NCBI GenBank assembly: GCA_942492205.1
Contig: CALODT010000003.1
Span: 124,001 to 188,000, forward strand
Source of the DNA: UBA1847 sp942492205
GTDB taxonomy: Bacteria > Pseudomonadota > Gammaproteobacteria > Steroidobacterales > Woeseiaceae
Direction of reading: 5' to 3'
Length of the DNA stretch: 64,000 bases
A program made the position numbers and the translations under genes. Below, piece after piece: positions 17,172 through 25,379 of the stretch (its first letter is position 1; every line of letters begins with the position of its first letter). The notes below the pieces were generated by a model that had not been told where the DNA came from, ran no database searches, and worked only from the letters and a program-made list of their open reading frames with translations.

Positions 17172-18623
17172 TTGAGCACCACTACACATCAGTCAATCGA
17201 TACCGTCATGTCCCGCCTGCTCGAGCCTGCAGGTCTTGGTGAGCAGCAGCTCAGTGCGACGCTCGGCAGCGTCATGCGCGGCGGCGTCGATTACGCGGAC
17301 CTCTATTTCCAGGTCAGCCGGCAGGAAAGCTGGATGCTGGAGGACGGCATCATTCGCGAGGGCAGCTTCAGCCTGGACCAGGGCGTCGGTGTGCGCGCGA
17401 CCAGCGGTGAGAAGACGGGTTTCGCGTATTCTGACGAGTTGTTGTTGCCGGCGCTGACACAGGCAGCCGGTGCGGCGCGCGCCATTGCGCGGCACGGCCA
17501 GGAATTGCAGGTGCAGGCCTGGCAACAGAGCCCGGCGCGCGCGCTGTATTCCCACGCGGATCCCACGAGCAGCATCGACGAAGCGCAAAAGACGGCGCTG
17601 CTGCTCGAGATTGATGCCGCGACGCGAGCGCTTGATAAGCGTGTCGAGCAGGTCATCGTCAGTCTGTCGAGCAGCCAGGACCTGATTCTTGTAGCGGCTT
17701 CTGATGGCACGATGGCCGCGGACATCCGCCCGCTGATACGACTCAACGTCAGCGTCATCCTCGAGGAAAACGGGCAGCGCGAGCAAGGTTACGCGGGAGG
17801 CGGCGCACGAACTGACCTGCAGTACTTCGTCGACGGCGATCTACCGCTCGAATATGCCCGGGAAGCGGTGCGCCAGGCAGTCGTGCAGTTACAGGCAGAA
17901 CCGGCGCCGGCGGGCGCCATGCCAGTCGTGCTGGGTTCCGGTTGGCCCGGAATTCTTCTGCATGAGGCGGTAGGCCACGGCCTCGAAGGTGACTTCAATC
18001 GCAAAGGCGTTTCGGCGTTCAGTGGCAAAATTGGTCAGCGAGTTGCGTCGAAACTCTGCACGATTGTCGACGACGGTACCATCGCCGATCGTCGCGGGTC
18101 ACTCTCGGTTGACGACGAGGGCACGCCGAGCCAGAACACGGTGCTCGTCGAGAACGGTGTACTCTGTGGCTACATGCAGGACAAGCTCAACGCACGTTTG
18201 ATGGGCGTCGAGCCGACGGGCAACGGCCGTCGCGAGTCTTTCGCGCACATACCGATGCCACGCATGACCAATACCTACATGCTGGCCGGTCCGCACGAAC
18301 GCGAAGAGATCATCGCTTCCGTCGACAAGGGCCTGTATGCGCCGAACTTCGGCGGTGGCCAGGTTGATATCACGTCCGGCAAGTTTGTGTTTTCGGCGAG
18401 CGAGGCCTATCTCATCGAGAAAGGTAAAGTGACCAGGCCGGTCAAGGGCGCGATGCTCATCGGCGATGGCCCCGAGGCATTGCACCACATATCCATGGTG
18501 GGTAACGATCTTGAACTCGACTCAGGTGTAGGCACCTGTGGCAAGGAGGGACAGAGCGTTCCCGTTGGCGTTGGACAGCCGACCCTCAAGATTGACGAAC
18601 TGACCGTCGGCGGCACCGCCTAG
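17172..18623 (+). CDS. tldD: Metalloprotease TldD
   Basis: Catalytic subunit of the TldD/PmbA(TldE) peptidase, which in E. coli trims the microcin B17 leader and degrades unfolded CcdA. Seen: YADLYFQVSRQESWMLEDGI, DQGVGVRATSGEKTGFAY, the zinc motif HEAVGHGLEGDF (HExxxH, His264-His268), RRGSLSVDDEGTP and NFGGGQVDITSG. It has 483 residues, colinear with E. coli TldD to the last residue (LTVGGTA). The TTG at 17172, after an AGGAGAGG at 17153-17160, is preferred because it restores the usual N-terminus. Its partner pmbA lies 4 kb away, and a small peptide gene follows directly. Confidence 0.97.
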   Translation: MSTTTHQSIDTVMSRLLEPAGLGEQQLSATLGSVMRGGVDYADLYFQVSRQESWMLEDGIIREGSFSLDQGVGVRATSGEKTGFAYSDELLLPALTQAAGAARAIARHGQELQVQAWQQSPARALYSHADPTSSIDEAQKTALLLEIDAATRALDKRVEQVIVSLSSSQDLILVAASDGTMAADIRPLIRLNVSVILEENGQREQGYAGGGARTDLQYFVDGDLPLEYAREAVRQAVVQLQAEPAPAGAMPVVLGSGWPGILLHEAVGHGLEGDFNRKGVSAFSGKIGQRVASKLCTIVDDGTIADRRGSLSVDDEGTPSQNTVLVENGVLCGYMQDKLNARLMGVEPTGNGRRESFAHIPMPRMTNTYMLAGPHEREEIIASVDKGLYAPNFGGGQVDITSGKFVFSASEAYLIEKGKVTRPVKGAMLIGDGPEALHHISMVGNDLELDSGVGTCGKEGQSVPVGVGQPTLKIDELTVGGTA

Positions 18624-18697
18624 TCGCCGAGCGCTGTACAACGGCCGGCCATAATTTCACATAAGCTTGCGAAATCAATGACTTCGCGTCTCACAAT

Positions 18698-18711
18698 GTG
18701 AGGCACCTCAC
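18698..18711. promoter_or_regulatory. Inverted repeat in the leader of the small peptide gene
   Basis: A perfect 6-base inverted repeat, GTGAGG-CA-CCTCAC, lies 55 bases before the ATG at 18767. A second inverted repeat, GCGAA (18669-18673) with TTCGC (18683-18687), lies upstream of it. They could be an operator or paired elements of the 5' leader. No clear sigma-70 promoter was identified in the 143 bases between tldD and this gene. Function is unknown. Confidence 0.3.
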
Positions 18712-18766
18712 TGCATTCAACATATCGCTACGCTAGAGTTGCGTTGACTTGAGGGAGGAACTCCAA

Positions 18767-18937
18767 ATGGCTTTCGATAACACCATAACAGAGCAAGACA
18801 TGGATGCAGGCGCGCAACAATTCGTGCAGGGCTTACGCGGTGATACCGCTGATATTGAGCCGGATCTTTCCGTGGACGGCCTGACCGACTCCATCCTCTC
18901 GCGGCTGCTCGGCCTGTTTGGCATCGGGCGCTCCTGA
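18767..18937 (+). CDS. 56-residue acidic peptide of unknown function
   Basis: Not recognised. The ATG at 18767 has a strong Shine-Dalgarno (GGGAGGAA, 18753-18760) six bases upstream, much better than most genes here, and a terminator-like hairpin follows 60 bases after the stop. The peptide starts MAFDNTITEQDMDAGAQQF, is rich in Asp and Glu and ends in an amphipathic/hydrophobic helix-like segment, DSILSRLLGLFGIGRS. There is no Cys, signal peptide or full membrane span. It sits directly after tldD, whose product with PmbA digests small peptides, so a substrate or precursor-peptide role is possible but unproven. It could also be a small regulatory protein. Confidence 0.6.
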   Translation: MAFDNTITEQDMDAGAQQFVQGLRGDTADIEPDLSVDGLTDSILSRLLGLFGIGRS

Positions 18938-18997
18938 CAGCGAATTGCCGCGGTTTTGCCGCGCAAGAGTCACGAAATAATCGCAAAACATCTCCCG

Positions 18998-19026
18998 GAC
19001 CCGGCTTTTTCGCCGGGTCTTCTGCG
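18998..19026 (+). terminator. Rho-independent terminator after the small peptide gene
   Basis: Stem GACCCGGC (18998-19005) pairs perfectly with GCCGGGTC (19012-19019) across a TTTTTC loop and is followed by TTCT, a short imperfect T tract. Its place 60 bases after the 56-residue peptide gene fits termination of that short transcript. Confidence 0.6.
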
Positions 19027-19095
19027 TTGTGACACTGGACAAGCCGTCCGAGCTATGGAGAATGAGACAGCCCCGGGGCAAAAAATAACAATTCT

Positions 19096-19314
19096 ATGTG
19101 GGTCTCCAAGCCAATCTACGAAAGCCTGCCGTACTTCTACCTGCTGGTCGGTGCGCTGACACTGGGTGCCTCGATGTACCTGAGCCACTGGTACTGGCCG
19201 ACGATCTGCTTCGTCGTTGGTCTGGGGTGCCTCGTTGCGGGCTTGGTCGTGTTGCTAAAGCGGCGCGATTACCGTGTCAATGACCGCCGCATCGGGCAGC
19301 GCCAGGATAACTAG
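19096..19314 (+). CDS. Small two-helix inner-membrane protein
   Basis: A 72-residue product with two predicted membrane helices, about residues 12-31 (YFYLLVGALTLGASMYL) and 37-55 (ICFVVGLGCLVAGLVVLL), and a basic tail (KRRDYRVNDRRIGQR) that by the positive-inside rule would lie in the cytoplasm with the N-terminus. I do not recognise the family. It is convergent with the ExeA-like gene, leaving only 8 bases between the stop codons. No clear ribosome binding site precedes it. Confidence 0.6.
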   Translation: MWVSKPIYESLPYFYLLVGALTLGASMYLSHWYWPTICFVVGLGCLVAGLVVLLKRRDYRVNDRRIGQRQDN

Positions 19315-19322
19315 ACCGAAGA

Positions 19323-20597
19323 TCACTGCTCGTTTACGGCTGAATCCGCCTCGCCTGAATCATCGAATTTTGCTTCGTCCTGTGCACGAACCTGATCCTC
19401 GACCGGCCTGTCGGCTTCCTGTAGCGCCTGTCGCAGGTCTCGATACAGCAGCTGGTGAACGCCCAAGGACACAACGTCGCCGTCCCTGAGGCGGTATTTC
19501 TTGATCTGCCGCTCGCCCAGGAAAACACCATTGGTGCTGTTCAGATCCTCGATGACGCAGCCCGTCTCATCACTGACCAGCTGCGCATGGTGGCGGCTGA
19601 CAAACTTGCTCTTGATGTATATCTCGTTGTCCGGCGAGCGTCCGATAATAACGCGTCCCGGCCCGAAATCGTGTTCGCCGACGCGTTCTCCGTCAGAGCT
19701 GACTTCTATGCGGGTCACGAAATTTCCTGCCAGCTGGCGAGCATCAATCTGTTCCAGTTTACGGTTGATGCCGGTAAAACTGCTGTGCTCTTCCCAGTTT
19801 AGCTCGTTAATCGCCGACATCACGTCGATATCCTCGACACGGGGTTTTTCGTCGGCGAAGGCGCACAGCAGGGCGGTATCGCACAGCGTGTTGATCAGGC
19901 GTGGAACGCCGCCACTGTAGCGGTGAATCAGTTCATAGCAGTCCTCGGTGAACAGCTCCTTGTCCTCGCGTCCGCCGACGGCAAGTCGATGCTCGATATA
20001 CTCGCGGGTCTCTCGCAAATCCAGTGCGCTGAGATGAAAACGCAGGCGTACTCGCTGCACCAGCTGCGTGAGACGGGGTCCGTCGAGCGTATCCTTCAGC
20101 TCGGGTTGACCCGCCAGGATGATGCGCAATACCTTTTCCTTGTGCGTCTCGATACCGGAGATCATGCGAATTTCTTCCAGTACCTTGCGCGACAGGTTTT
20201 GAGCCTCGTCGACAATCAGCACGACCTTCTTGCCGTTCGAGTACTGCTCGATGAGGAACATATTGAGCATGTCCAGCAGCTCGACCTTGCTCTTCTCGAA
20301 CGGTTTGAAGCCGAACTCGGTCAGCACGGCCTGCAGGAACTGCGTGGGCGTCAGCTGAGTCTGGGACACAACCGCGTAGACCACATCGTCCTCGAGTTCT
20401 GCAAGGAATGACTGCAGCAGCGTCGTCTTCCCCGAACCGATCTCACCGGTGATAACAACGAAGCCATCGGCAAGCCATATGGTCGACTCCATGTAGGCTT
20501 TGGCGCGGGCGTGTTGCTTGCTCCAGTATATGAAATCCGGATCGGGCGTCAGCCTGAACGGCTGTTCTGACAGCTTGAAGTGTTGCAGATACGACAT
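19323..20597 (-). CDS. ExeA/GspA-like AAA ATPase with C-terminal FHA domain
   Basis: N-terminal ExeA-type AAA+ ATPase: MSYLQHFKLSEQPFRLTPDP start, Walker A GEIGSGKTT (residues 51-59), Walker B VVLIVDEAQNL, and the ISGIETHKEKVLRIILAGQPEL sensor region. This is followed around residues 310-395 by a forkhead-associated domain (VIIGRSPDNEIYI, SRHHAQLV, DLNSTNGVFLG) that binds phosphothreonine, then an acidic tail. ExeA proteins help secretin or pilus assembly, but this one lacks a peptidoglycan-binding domain and has no secretion genes nearby. The start is placed at the family-typical MSYLQHF; ATG 20636 would add 13 residues. It lies 65 bases after purK on the same strand, so it may share that transcript. 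Confidence 0.88.
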   Translation of the reverse strand: MSYLQHFKLSEQPFRLTPDPDFIYWSKQHARAKAYMESTIWLADGFVVITGEIGSGKTTLLQSFLAELEDDVVYAVVSQTQLTPTQFLQAVLTEFGFKPFEKSKVELLDMLNMFLIEQYSNGKKVVLIVDEAQNLSRKVLEEIRMISGIETHKEKVLRIILAGQPELKDTLDGPRLTQLVQRVRLRFHLSALDLRETREYIEHRLAVGGREDKELFTEDCYELIHRYSGGVPRLINTLCDTALLCAFADEKPRVEDIDVMSAINELNWEEHSSFTGINRKLEQIDARQLAGNFVTRIEVSSDGERVGEHDFGPGRVIIGRSPDNEIYIKSKFVSRHHAQLVSDETGCVIEDLNSTNGVFLGERQIKKYRLRDGDVVSLGVHQLLYRDLRQALQEADRPVEDQVRAQDEAKFDDSGEADSAVNEQ

Positions 20598-20662
20598 GTC
20601 AGAATAGTTTACCTTCTTTTCCTGCCCGCGGCGCATGCGGCGGTCTCATCGATTCGGGTCGA

Positions 20663-21739
20663 TCAGGTCACAATATCGTCGATTTCTCGCAGGAGCGCAT
20701 CTCGCCCTGCCGGCGTCTCGTGCACGACGGAGATATGCCCGAGCTTGCGGCCAGGCCGCGGTGTCTTTCCATAATCGTGCAAATGGCCCGAAGCGAGTGA
20801 GCGCACACGCTCCGGTATCTCACCGATCAGGTTGACCATGCCGGCGTGGCCGAGACAGCGCGTGTCGCCGAGCGGGAGCCCGGTGACGGCCCGTATGTGG
20901 TTCTCAAACTGGCTTGTGGCGGCGCCTTCGATGGTCCAGTGCCCCGAGTTATGTACCCGCGGCGCAAATTCGTTGGCAAGCAATTGGTCGCCGCAGACGA
21001 ACAACTCCAGCGCGAGGACACCCACATAATCGAGGTGCTGCAGCAGGTTACGCATGTACGTCGAGGCCGTTTGCTGCAGCCCCCCGGCGTCCAGCGGGGC
21101 GCGCGACGTCCGCAATATACCGTCTCGATGCACGTTCCTCGTCAGGTCATAGGTCCTGATGTTCCCTTCCGGATCGCGAACGCCGATTGCCGAGACCTCC
21201 ATGTCGAATTTGACCCACTGTTCTGCGATCAGCGCCTGGGGACCCAGGGACTGCCAGGCGGCTTCAAGTTCGTCCGGCGCCCGAACAACGAACTGTCCCT
21301 TGCCATCGTAGCCGAGCCGACGCGTCTTGATGACCATCGGCAAGCCGAGCTTGTCAGCAGCAGCCCTGCAGTCGTCGTAGCTGTCAATGGCATGATAGTC
21401 CGGTAACGGAATGGCCAGCGCCTCGAACAGCTGTTTCTCCAGCAAACGGTCCTGCGCCTGCCGCAGCGCGTCCACAGGCGGATATATCGGTGTACTTTCC
21501 TGCAATCGCTGCAGGGCTTCGACAGGGACGTTTTCAAACTCATAGGTAATGACGTCGCAATTGGCCGCGAGCTCCCTGAGCGCGTCGATGTCATCAAAGG
21601 ATTTCTGAAAAACTTCGCCACAAGCGCTGGCCGGCGGCGCAGGTGACGGGTCCAGAAAGACGCACTCGACATCGAGATCGCGGGCTGCAAAACCCAGCAT
21701 CTGGCCGAGTTGCCCGGCGCCGATAATGCCGACTCGCAT
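20663..21739 (-). CDS. purK: N5-carboxyaminoimidazole ribonucleotide synthase
   Basis: ATP-grasp enzyme of purine biosynthesis: converts AIR, ATP and bicarbonate to N5-CAIR. Seen: GIIGAGQLGQML N-terminus, VITYEFENVP, KTRRLGYDGKGQ (ATP-grasp loop), the EQWVKFDMEVSAIGVRD segment and the NEFAPRVHNSGHWTIEGA signature. The 358 residues are normal. It starts 5 bases after the purE stop, the standard purE-purK pair acting in sequence. Confidence 0.97.
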   Translation of the reverse strand: MRVGIIGAGQLGQMLGFAARDLDVECVFLDPSPAPPASACGEVFQKSFDDIDALRELAANCDVITYEFENVPVEALQRLQESTPIYPPVDALRQAQDRLLEKQLFEALAIPLPDYHAIDSYDDCRAAADKLGLPMVIKTRRLGYDGKGQFVVRAPDELEAAWQSLGPQALIAEQWVKFDMEVSAIGVRDPEGNIRTYDLTRNVHRDGILRTSRAPLDAGGLQQTASTYMRNLLQHLDYVGVLALELFVCGDQLLANEFAPRVHNSGHWTIEGAATSQFENHIRAVTGLPLGDTRCLGHAGMVNLIGEIPERVRSLASGHLHDYGKTPRPGRKLGHISVVHETPAGRDALLREIDDIVT

Positions 21740-21744
21740 CGCCG

Positions 21745-22233
21745 CTACTTCGTTGGGTCGCTGTGCGAGAGGACCCGATCGGTTTGTCGCTGGCGATAGT
21801 CATCCAGCGCCCTGGCAATCGACGGATCGTGGTTGGCGAGCATGGCGGCAGCGAGCAGTGCCGCGTTGACGGCGCCTGCCTGACCGATCGCCATACTGCC
21901 AACCGGGATACCGGCCGGCATCTGCGCAATCGACAGCAGCGAGTCCATGCCGCTCAAGGCTTTCGATTGCACCGGGACGCCGAGCACCGGCAAGCGTGTC
22001 TTGGAGGCCGTCATGCCGGGCAGGTGTGCCGCGCCACCGGCCCCGGCGATAATGATCTTGAGTCCGCGTTCGATGGCCGACTCCGCGTATTCGAACAGCA
22101 GGTCCGGCGTGCGGTGCGCCGATACGACACGCACCTCGAACGATACCCCGAGAGATTCCAGGGTCTCGCTCGCGTGTTGCATCGTGTCCCAGTCGGACTG
22201 GGATCCCATGATTATTCCGACTTCAACTGTCAT
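21745..22233 (-). CDS. purE: N5-carboxyaminoimidazole ribonucleotide mutase
   Basis: Rearranges N5-CAIR to CAIR in purine synthesis, next to purK which supplies N5-CAIR. Seen: IIMGSQSDWDTM (phosphate-binding SxSD), VRVVSAHRTPD with the catalytic His, IIAGAGGAAHLPGMTAS and GVPVQSKALSGMDSLLSIAQMP. The 162-residue length is that of class I PurE. Its start lies 25 bases after the stop of the shortened darP, so darP-purE-purK probably form one leftward transcript. Confidence 0.97.
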   Translation of the reverse strand: MTVEVGIIMGSQSDWDTMQHASETLESLGVSFEVRVVSAHRTPDLLFEYAESAIERGLKIIIAGAGGAAHLPGMTASKTRLPVLGVPVQSKALSGMDSLLSIAQMPAGIPVGSMAIGQAGAVNAALLAAAMLANHDPSIARALDDYRQRQTDRVLSHSDPTK

Positions 22234-22258
22234 CGCAAGATACTAACATTCCCGAGGA

Positions 22259-22519
22259 CTATTGGCAGAGACGAGCCATCGCCGTGCGTATCGGCTCCGG
22301 ATCGACCTGCCGCATAATCTTGCCAATGTATTGTTTCTGTCGCCGCAGCGCGCCCCGGGATTTGATCGTGTGGGCAGCAAGCACGGCCTCCAGCAGGGTT
22401 TCATCGAGGTCCATCTTGCGCAGGTCCGATTCCTTGAGGTCAATCAGGTCTTCGCCGAGTTTTTGCAACGCAAGGAACTCACGTTTCTTGGCGCTTTTGC
22501 TGGGCTTTAAATCTGTCAC
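22259..22519 (-). CDS. darP: Shortened DarP (YjgA/DUF615) ribosome-maturation protein
   Basis: DarP (YjgA) is a late factor in 50S ribosomal subunit assembly that binds near the peptidyl-transferase centre. This copy has 86 residues against about 180 in E. coli: it keeps the N-terminal bundle (SKSAKKREFLALQKLGEDL, then the RALRRQKQ-like and GKIMRQVDPEPIR segments) and stops at the point where the second helical bundle should begin. A stop follows ARLCQ and purE begins 25 bases later, so no remnant of the second half exists in any frame. It is divergent from pmbA, as in E. coli. Either a functional short form or a pseudogene. Confidence 0.82.
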   Translation of the reverse strand: MTDLKPSKSAKKREFLALQKLGEDLIDLKESDLRKMDLDETLLEAVLAAHTIKSRGALRRQKQYIGKIMRQVDPEPIRTAMARLCQ

Positions 22520-22611
22520 CGGCTAAAGTACTCCTCGCGTACGTCGTTGCGGCAAAAGTTTATCATGCGACAGACGAGGGCACAGACGGTAACAACAGGA
22601 CGCAGGACGCT

Positions 22612-23961
22612 ATGGGAAAACCCGCCAAACGAGAATCGCTGGACCGCGAAGCGCTCGAAGATCTGATCACGCTTGCCTTGGAGGAGGCGGCTAGCCGCGG
22701 CGTTGATCAGGCCGAGGTTGCCATCAGCCACGACATAGGCCTGTCTGCAACGGCGCGTCATGGCGATGTGGAAAACCTGGAATACACCAATGATCGGGGG
22801 ATCGGTATCACCGTCTACAAGGACTCCCGAAAAGGCAGTGCCAGTACCTCCGATATCTCGCACACGGCCATCCGGGAAGCGGTCGGCAAAGCATGTGCGT
22901 TTGCTGAATTCACGGCGAGAGACCCGCATGCAGGTCTCGCCGATCCGGCCTTGATGTGCACGGATATCCTCGATCTCGACCTCGATCATCCATGGGAAAT
23001 CGAGGCAACGGACGCCATTGCCATAGCGATCGAATCGGAGGCAGCGGCGCTGTCTTACGACAAGCGCATCAGCAACTCGGAAGGCGCGACGGTTTCCACG
23101 AATCGCGGCTCGCGCGCGTACGGAAACTCGCACGGATTTATCGGCAGCGTAACGAGGACGAGTCACAGCATTACCTGCGTCGTGCTTGCCGAGTCTGACG
23201 GCGTGATGCAGCGTGACTACCAGTACACATCTGCCAGGGACGTCGCGGATCTCGATGACCCCGTTGCCGTTGGCGAATCTGCGGCCAGCCGTGTCGTCAA
23301 CAGGCTGGGTGCCAGGAAGATCAACACGACGAAGGCGCCTGTGCTGTACGTACCTGAGCTGGCGCGTGGATTCGTCGGTCACGCGATTGGCGCAATCTCT
23401 GGCGGCGCGCAGTACCGACGCTCTTCATTCCTGCTCGATGCGGCAGGCGAGCAGATATTCCCGTCGTTCTTCAACATCCAGGAGCGGCCGCATCTGCGTA
23501 AAGCGATGGCGAGCGCGGCTTACGATGCCGAAGGCGTCTCGACATTCGACCGCGAGATCGTAGTCGACGGCGTCCTGCAGGGATACGTGCTTGGCAGCTA
23601 CTCTGCACGTCGACTGGGGCTGGAGACGACGGCGGATGCCGGCGGCGCTCAAAACCTGGTTGTTCCCGGCAGCAAGGGCCGGAACCTGAGTTCGTTGCTG
23701 CGAGAAATGGGCACTGGTCTGCTGGTGCAGGAGCTGATCGGGCAGGGCGTTAACGGCGTCACGGGTGACTACTCGCGGGGCGCAGTGGGTCAGTGGGTCG
23801 AGAACGGCGAGATTCAGTATCCCGTTCATGAAGTGACGATCGCCGGGAATCTGCGCGACCTGTATGCGCATATCGTCGCTGTCGGCGAGGATCAGGATAC
23901 CCGCGGCGGCATACGCTGCGGTTCGTTGCTGGTGGAGGAGATGACGATCGCGGGCAGTTAG
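22612..23961 (+). CDS. pmbA: TldE/PmbA peptidase subunit
   Basis: Partner of TldD in the heteromeric TldD/E protease; it lacks the zinc motif and shapes the active chamber. Seen: the EEAASRGVDQAEVAIS start, GIGITVYKDSRKGSASTSDIS, FVGHAIGAISGGAQYRRSSF, FNIQERPHLRKAMASAAYDAEGV region and the GLETTADAGGAQNLVV end section; no HExxxH, as expected. It has 449 residues (E. coli 450). tldD lies 4 kb upstream on the same strand, closer than in E. coli, where the two are far apart. Confidence 0.97.
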   Translation: MGKPAKRESLDREALEDLITLALEEAASRGVDQAEVAISHDIGLSATARHGDVENLEYTNDRGIGITVYKDSRKGSASTSDISHTAIREAVGKACAFAEFTARDPHAGLADPALMCTDILDLDLDHPWEIEATDAIAIAIESEAAALSYDKRISNSEGATVSTNRGSRAYGNSHGFIGSVTRTSHSITCVVLAESDGVMQRDYQYTSARDVADLDDPVAVGESAASRVVNRLGARKINTTKAPVLYVPELARGFVGHAIGAISGGAQYRRSSFLLDAAGEQIFPSFFNIQERPHLRKAMASAAYDAEGVSTFDREIVVDGVLQGYVLGSYSARRLGLETTADAGGAQNLVVPGSKGRNLSSLLREMGTGLLVQELIGQGVNGVTGDYSRGAVGQWVENGEIQYPVHEVTIAGNLRDLYAHIVAVGEDQDTRGGIRCGSLLVEEMTIAGS

Positions 23962-23976
23962 TCAGAAACGGATGCC

Positions 23977-25314
23977 CTACAGCGTCGTCTCGGTGGCCTG
24001 ATCCAGCAATTGAGAAAGGGTCGTGTCGGCAACCGCCGCGGCCGCGGACTCATCGAGTCGCGCGCCGATCCTGTCGATGGCGGCGGACCAACGCGGTTCG
24101 CTAATTGAGCCTGTCTCACCGAATTCCCGCGCAACAGCCAGAATTTCACGCAGCCCAATATGCGAGGTGTCGCGCCCGGGCAGCAGTGCCTCCGTTTCGG
24201 TGGACGATAGCAAACCGTGTTCCTCCAGGCCGGCAACGATCGGTTCCAGCGTAATGGTGGGAAGACGCAGCTTACGACTCAGATCGGTAACGGTTATGTG
24301 AGCGTTGGAATCACGAAAGGCGATTCCGACCAGCAGCATGATATTCAGGGTCAGGCGTTCACGCATGCTGCTGGACAGCTGCGGTTCACGACGGCCGATA
24401 CGCAGGTAGCCGGGGTTCTGGTGATAAAACGCAAGCTGCGCCCCAACCAGCAGGACCAGCCAGTTCAGGTAGAGCCAGATCAAGGCGATGATTGCAATCG
24501 CGAAACCGCCATAAACGCTCATCGTTCTCGCGGAATTGACGATAAAGGTGGCAACGACGACGCTGAGCGTGGCCCAAAGAAAGCCACCGGCTACGCCGCC
24601 TACCAAAGCAGAACTCAGGCGCACCTGCGTGTTCGGCACGAACCAGTAGAGGAATGCAAAGACCGAGGTCACGAGCAGGTACGGCACGATCTTGCTGGTT
24701 GCAACGAACAATGGTCCGACAATCTGATTGTCGAGCAGGAACGCCACGACGCTTTCGTCCTGAAGCGAGCCGATCATCCCGAGCGCAGCCACAATCAGTA
24801 CCGGTCCGATAGTCAGTACGAAAACGTATTCGGTGAAGCGGCGCGCGAAACTCCTGGGCTTGCTGACATACCAGGCGTAATTGAACGCCTCCTCAACCTT
24901 CTGCACCATCGATATCGCGGTATAGATAAAGAAGGCAAGGCTGACGCCGCCAAGCAGTCCTCCATTGACGTTCTTTACCAGCCGCATGACGTTGTCGGTT
25001 ATTTCTCTGCCTTTGTCACCGAGCGGCTCGAGAATCAGGTACATCTTGTCCTCGAGCAATTCGTCGACGCCGAAACCCTTCAGGAGGGCGAAACTGAAGG
25101 CGATCAACGGCACGACCGATAGTAGCGTCGTGTAGACGAGGCTCATCGCGCGCAGCGTCAGCTGACCGGCAAACATATCGCGCATCACCGCATAGATGTT
25201 TCGTGACAGGGCTCTCAGGACTCTCCCGGCAACGCCGTAGTTCAGAAGAACGTCGCCCCAAAGAAAGCGTTGAAGCTGCTGGTTTATCTGGCCGATCATC
25301 TTGATATTGTACAT
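23977..25314 (-). CDS. YihY/UPF0761 (BrkB-like) membrane protein with winged-helix-like C-terminus
   Basis: Inner-membrane protein of the YihY/virulence factor BrkB family, whose biochemical role is not settled. Six hydrophobic segments are visible from about residue 55 to 305, with family marks TLRAMSLVYTTLLSVVPLIAFSFALL (partly), VEEAFNYAWYV, and the YGGFAIAIIALIWLYLNWLVLLVGAQLA end of the core. The extra 130 residues at the C-terminus, after HQNPGYL, look like a helix-turn-helix (VTDLSRKLRLPTITLEPIV). The start may be the first ATG or the next in-frame ATG at 25299. It lies 65 bases after purC on the same strand. Confidence 0.9.
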   Translation of the reverse strand: MYNIKMIGQINQQLQRFLWGDVLLNYGVAGRVLRALSRNIYAVMRDMFAGQLTLRAMSLVYTTLLSVVPLIAFSFALLKGFGVDELLEDKMYLILEPLGDKGREITDNVMRLVKNVNGGLLGGVSLAFFIYTAISMVQKVEEAFNYAWYVSKPRSFARRFTEYVFVLTIGPVLIVAALGMIGSLQDESVVAFLLDNQIVGPLFVATSKIVPYLLVTSVFAFLYWFVPNTQVRLSSALVGGVAGGFLWATLSVVVATFIVNSARTMSVYGGFAIAIIALIWLYLNWLVLLVGAQLAFYHQNPGYLRIGRREPQLSSSMRERLTLNIMLLVGIAFRDSNAHITVTDLSRKLRLPTITLEPIVAGLEEHGLLSSTETEALLPGRDTSHIGLREILAVAREFGETGSISEPRWSAAIDRIGARLDESAAAAVADTTLSQLLDQATETTL

Positions 25315-25379
25315 CGCTCCGCACTGGGGGATGTGTGTTCCGGGTCACTGCCCGGACGTATGCAGGCGGAAATCGCCAG

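Noticed and set aside
22234..22260. Frameshift explaining the short DarP
   Set aside because: Only 25 bases separate its stop from the purE start, so the missing half is absent rather than shifted.
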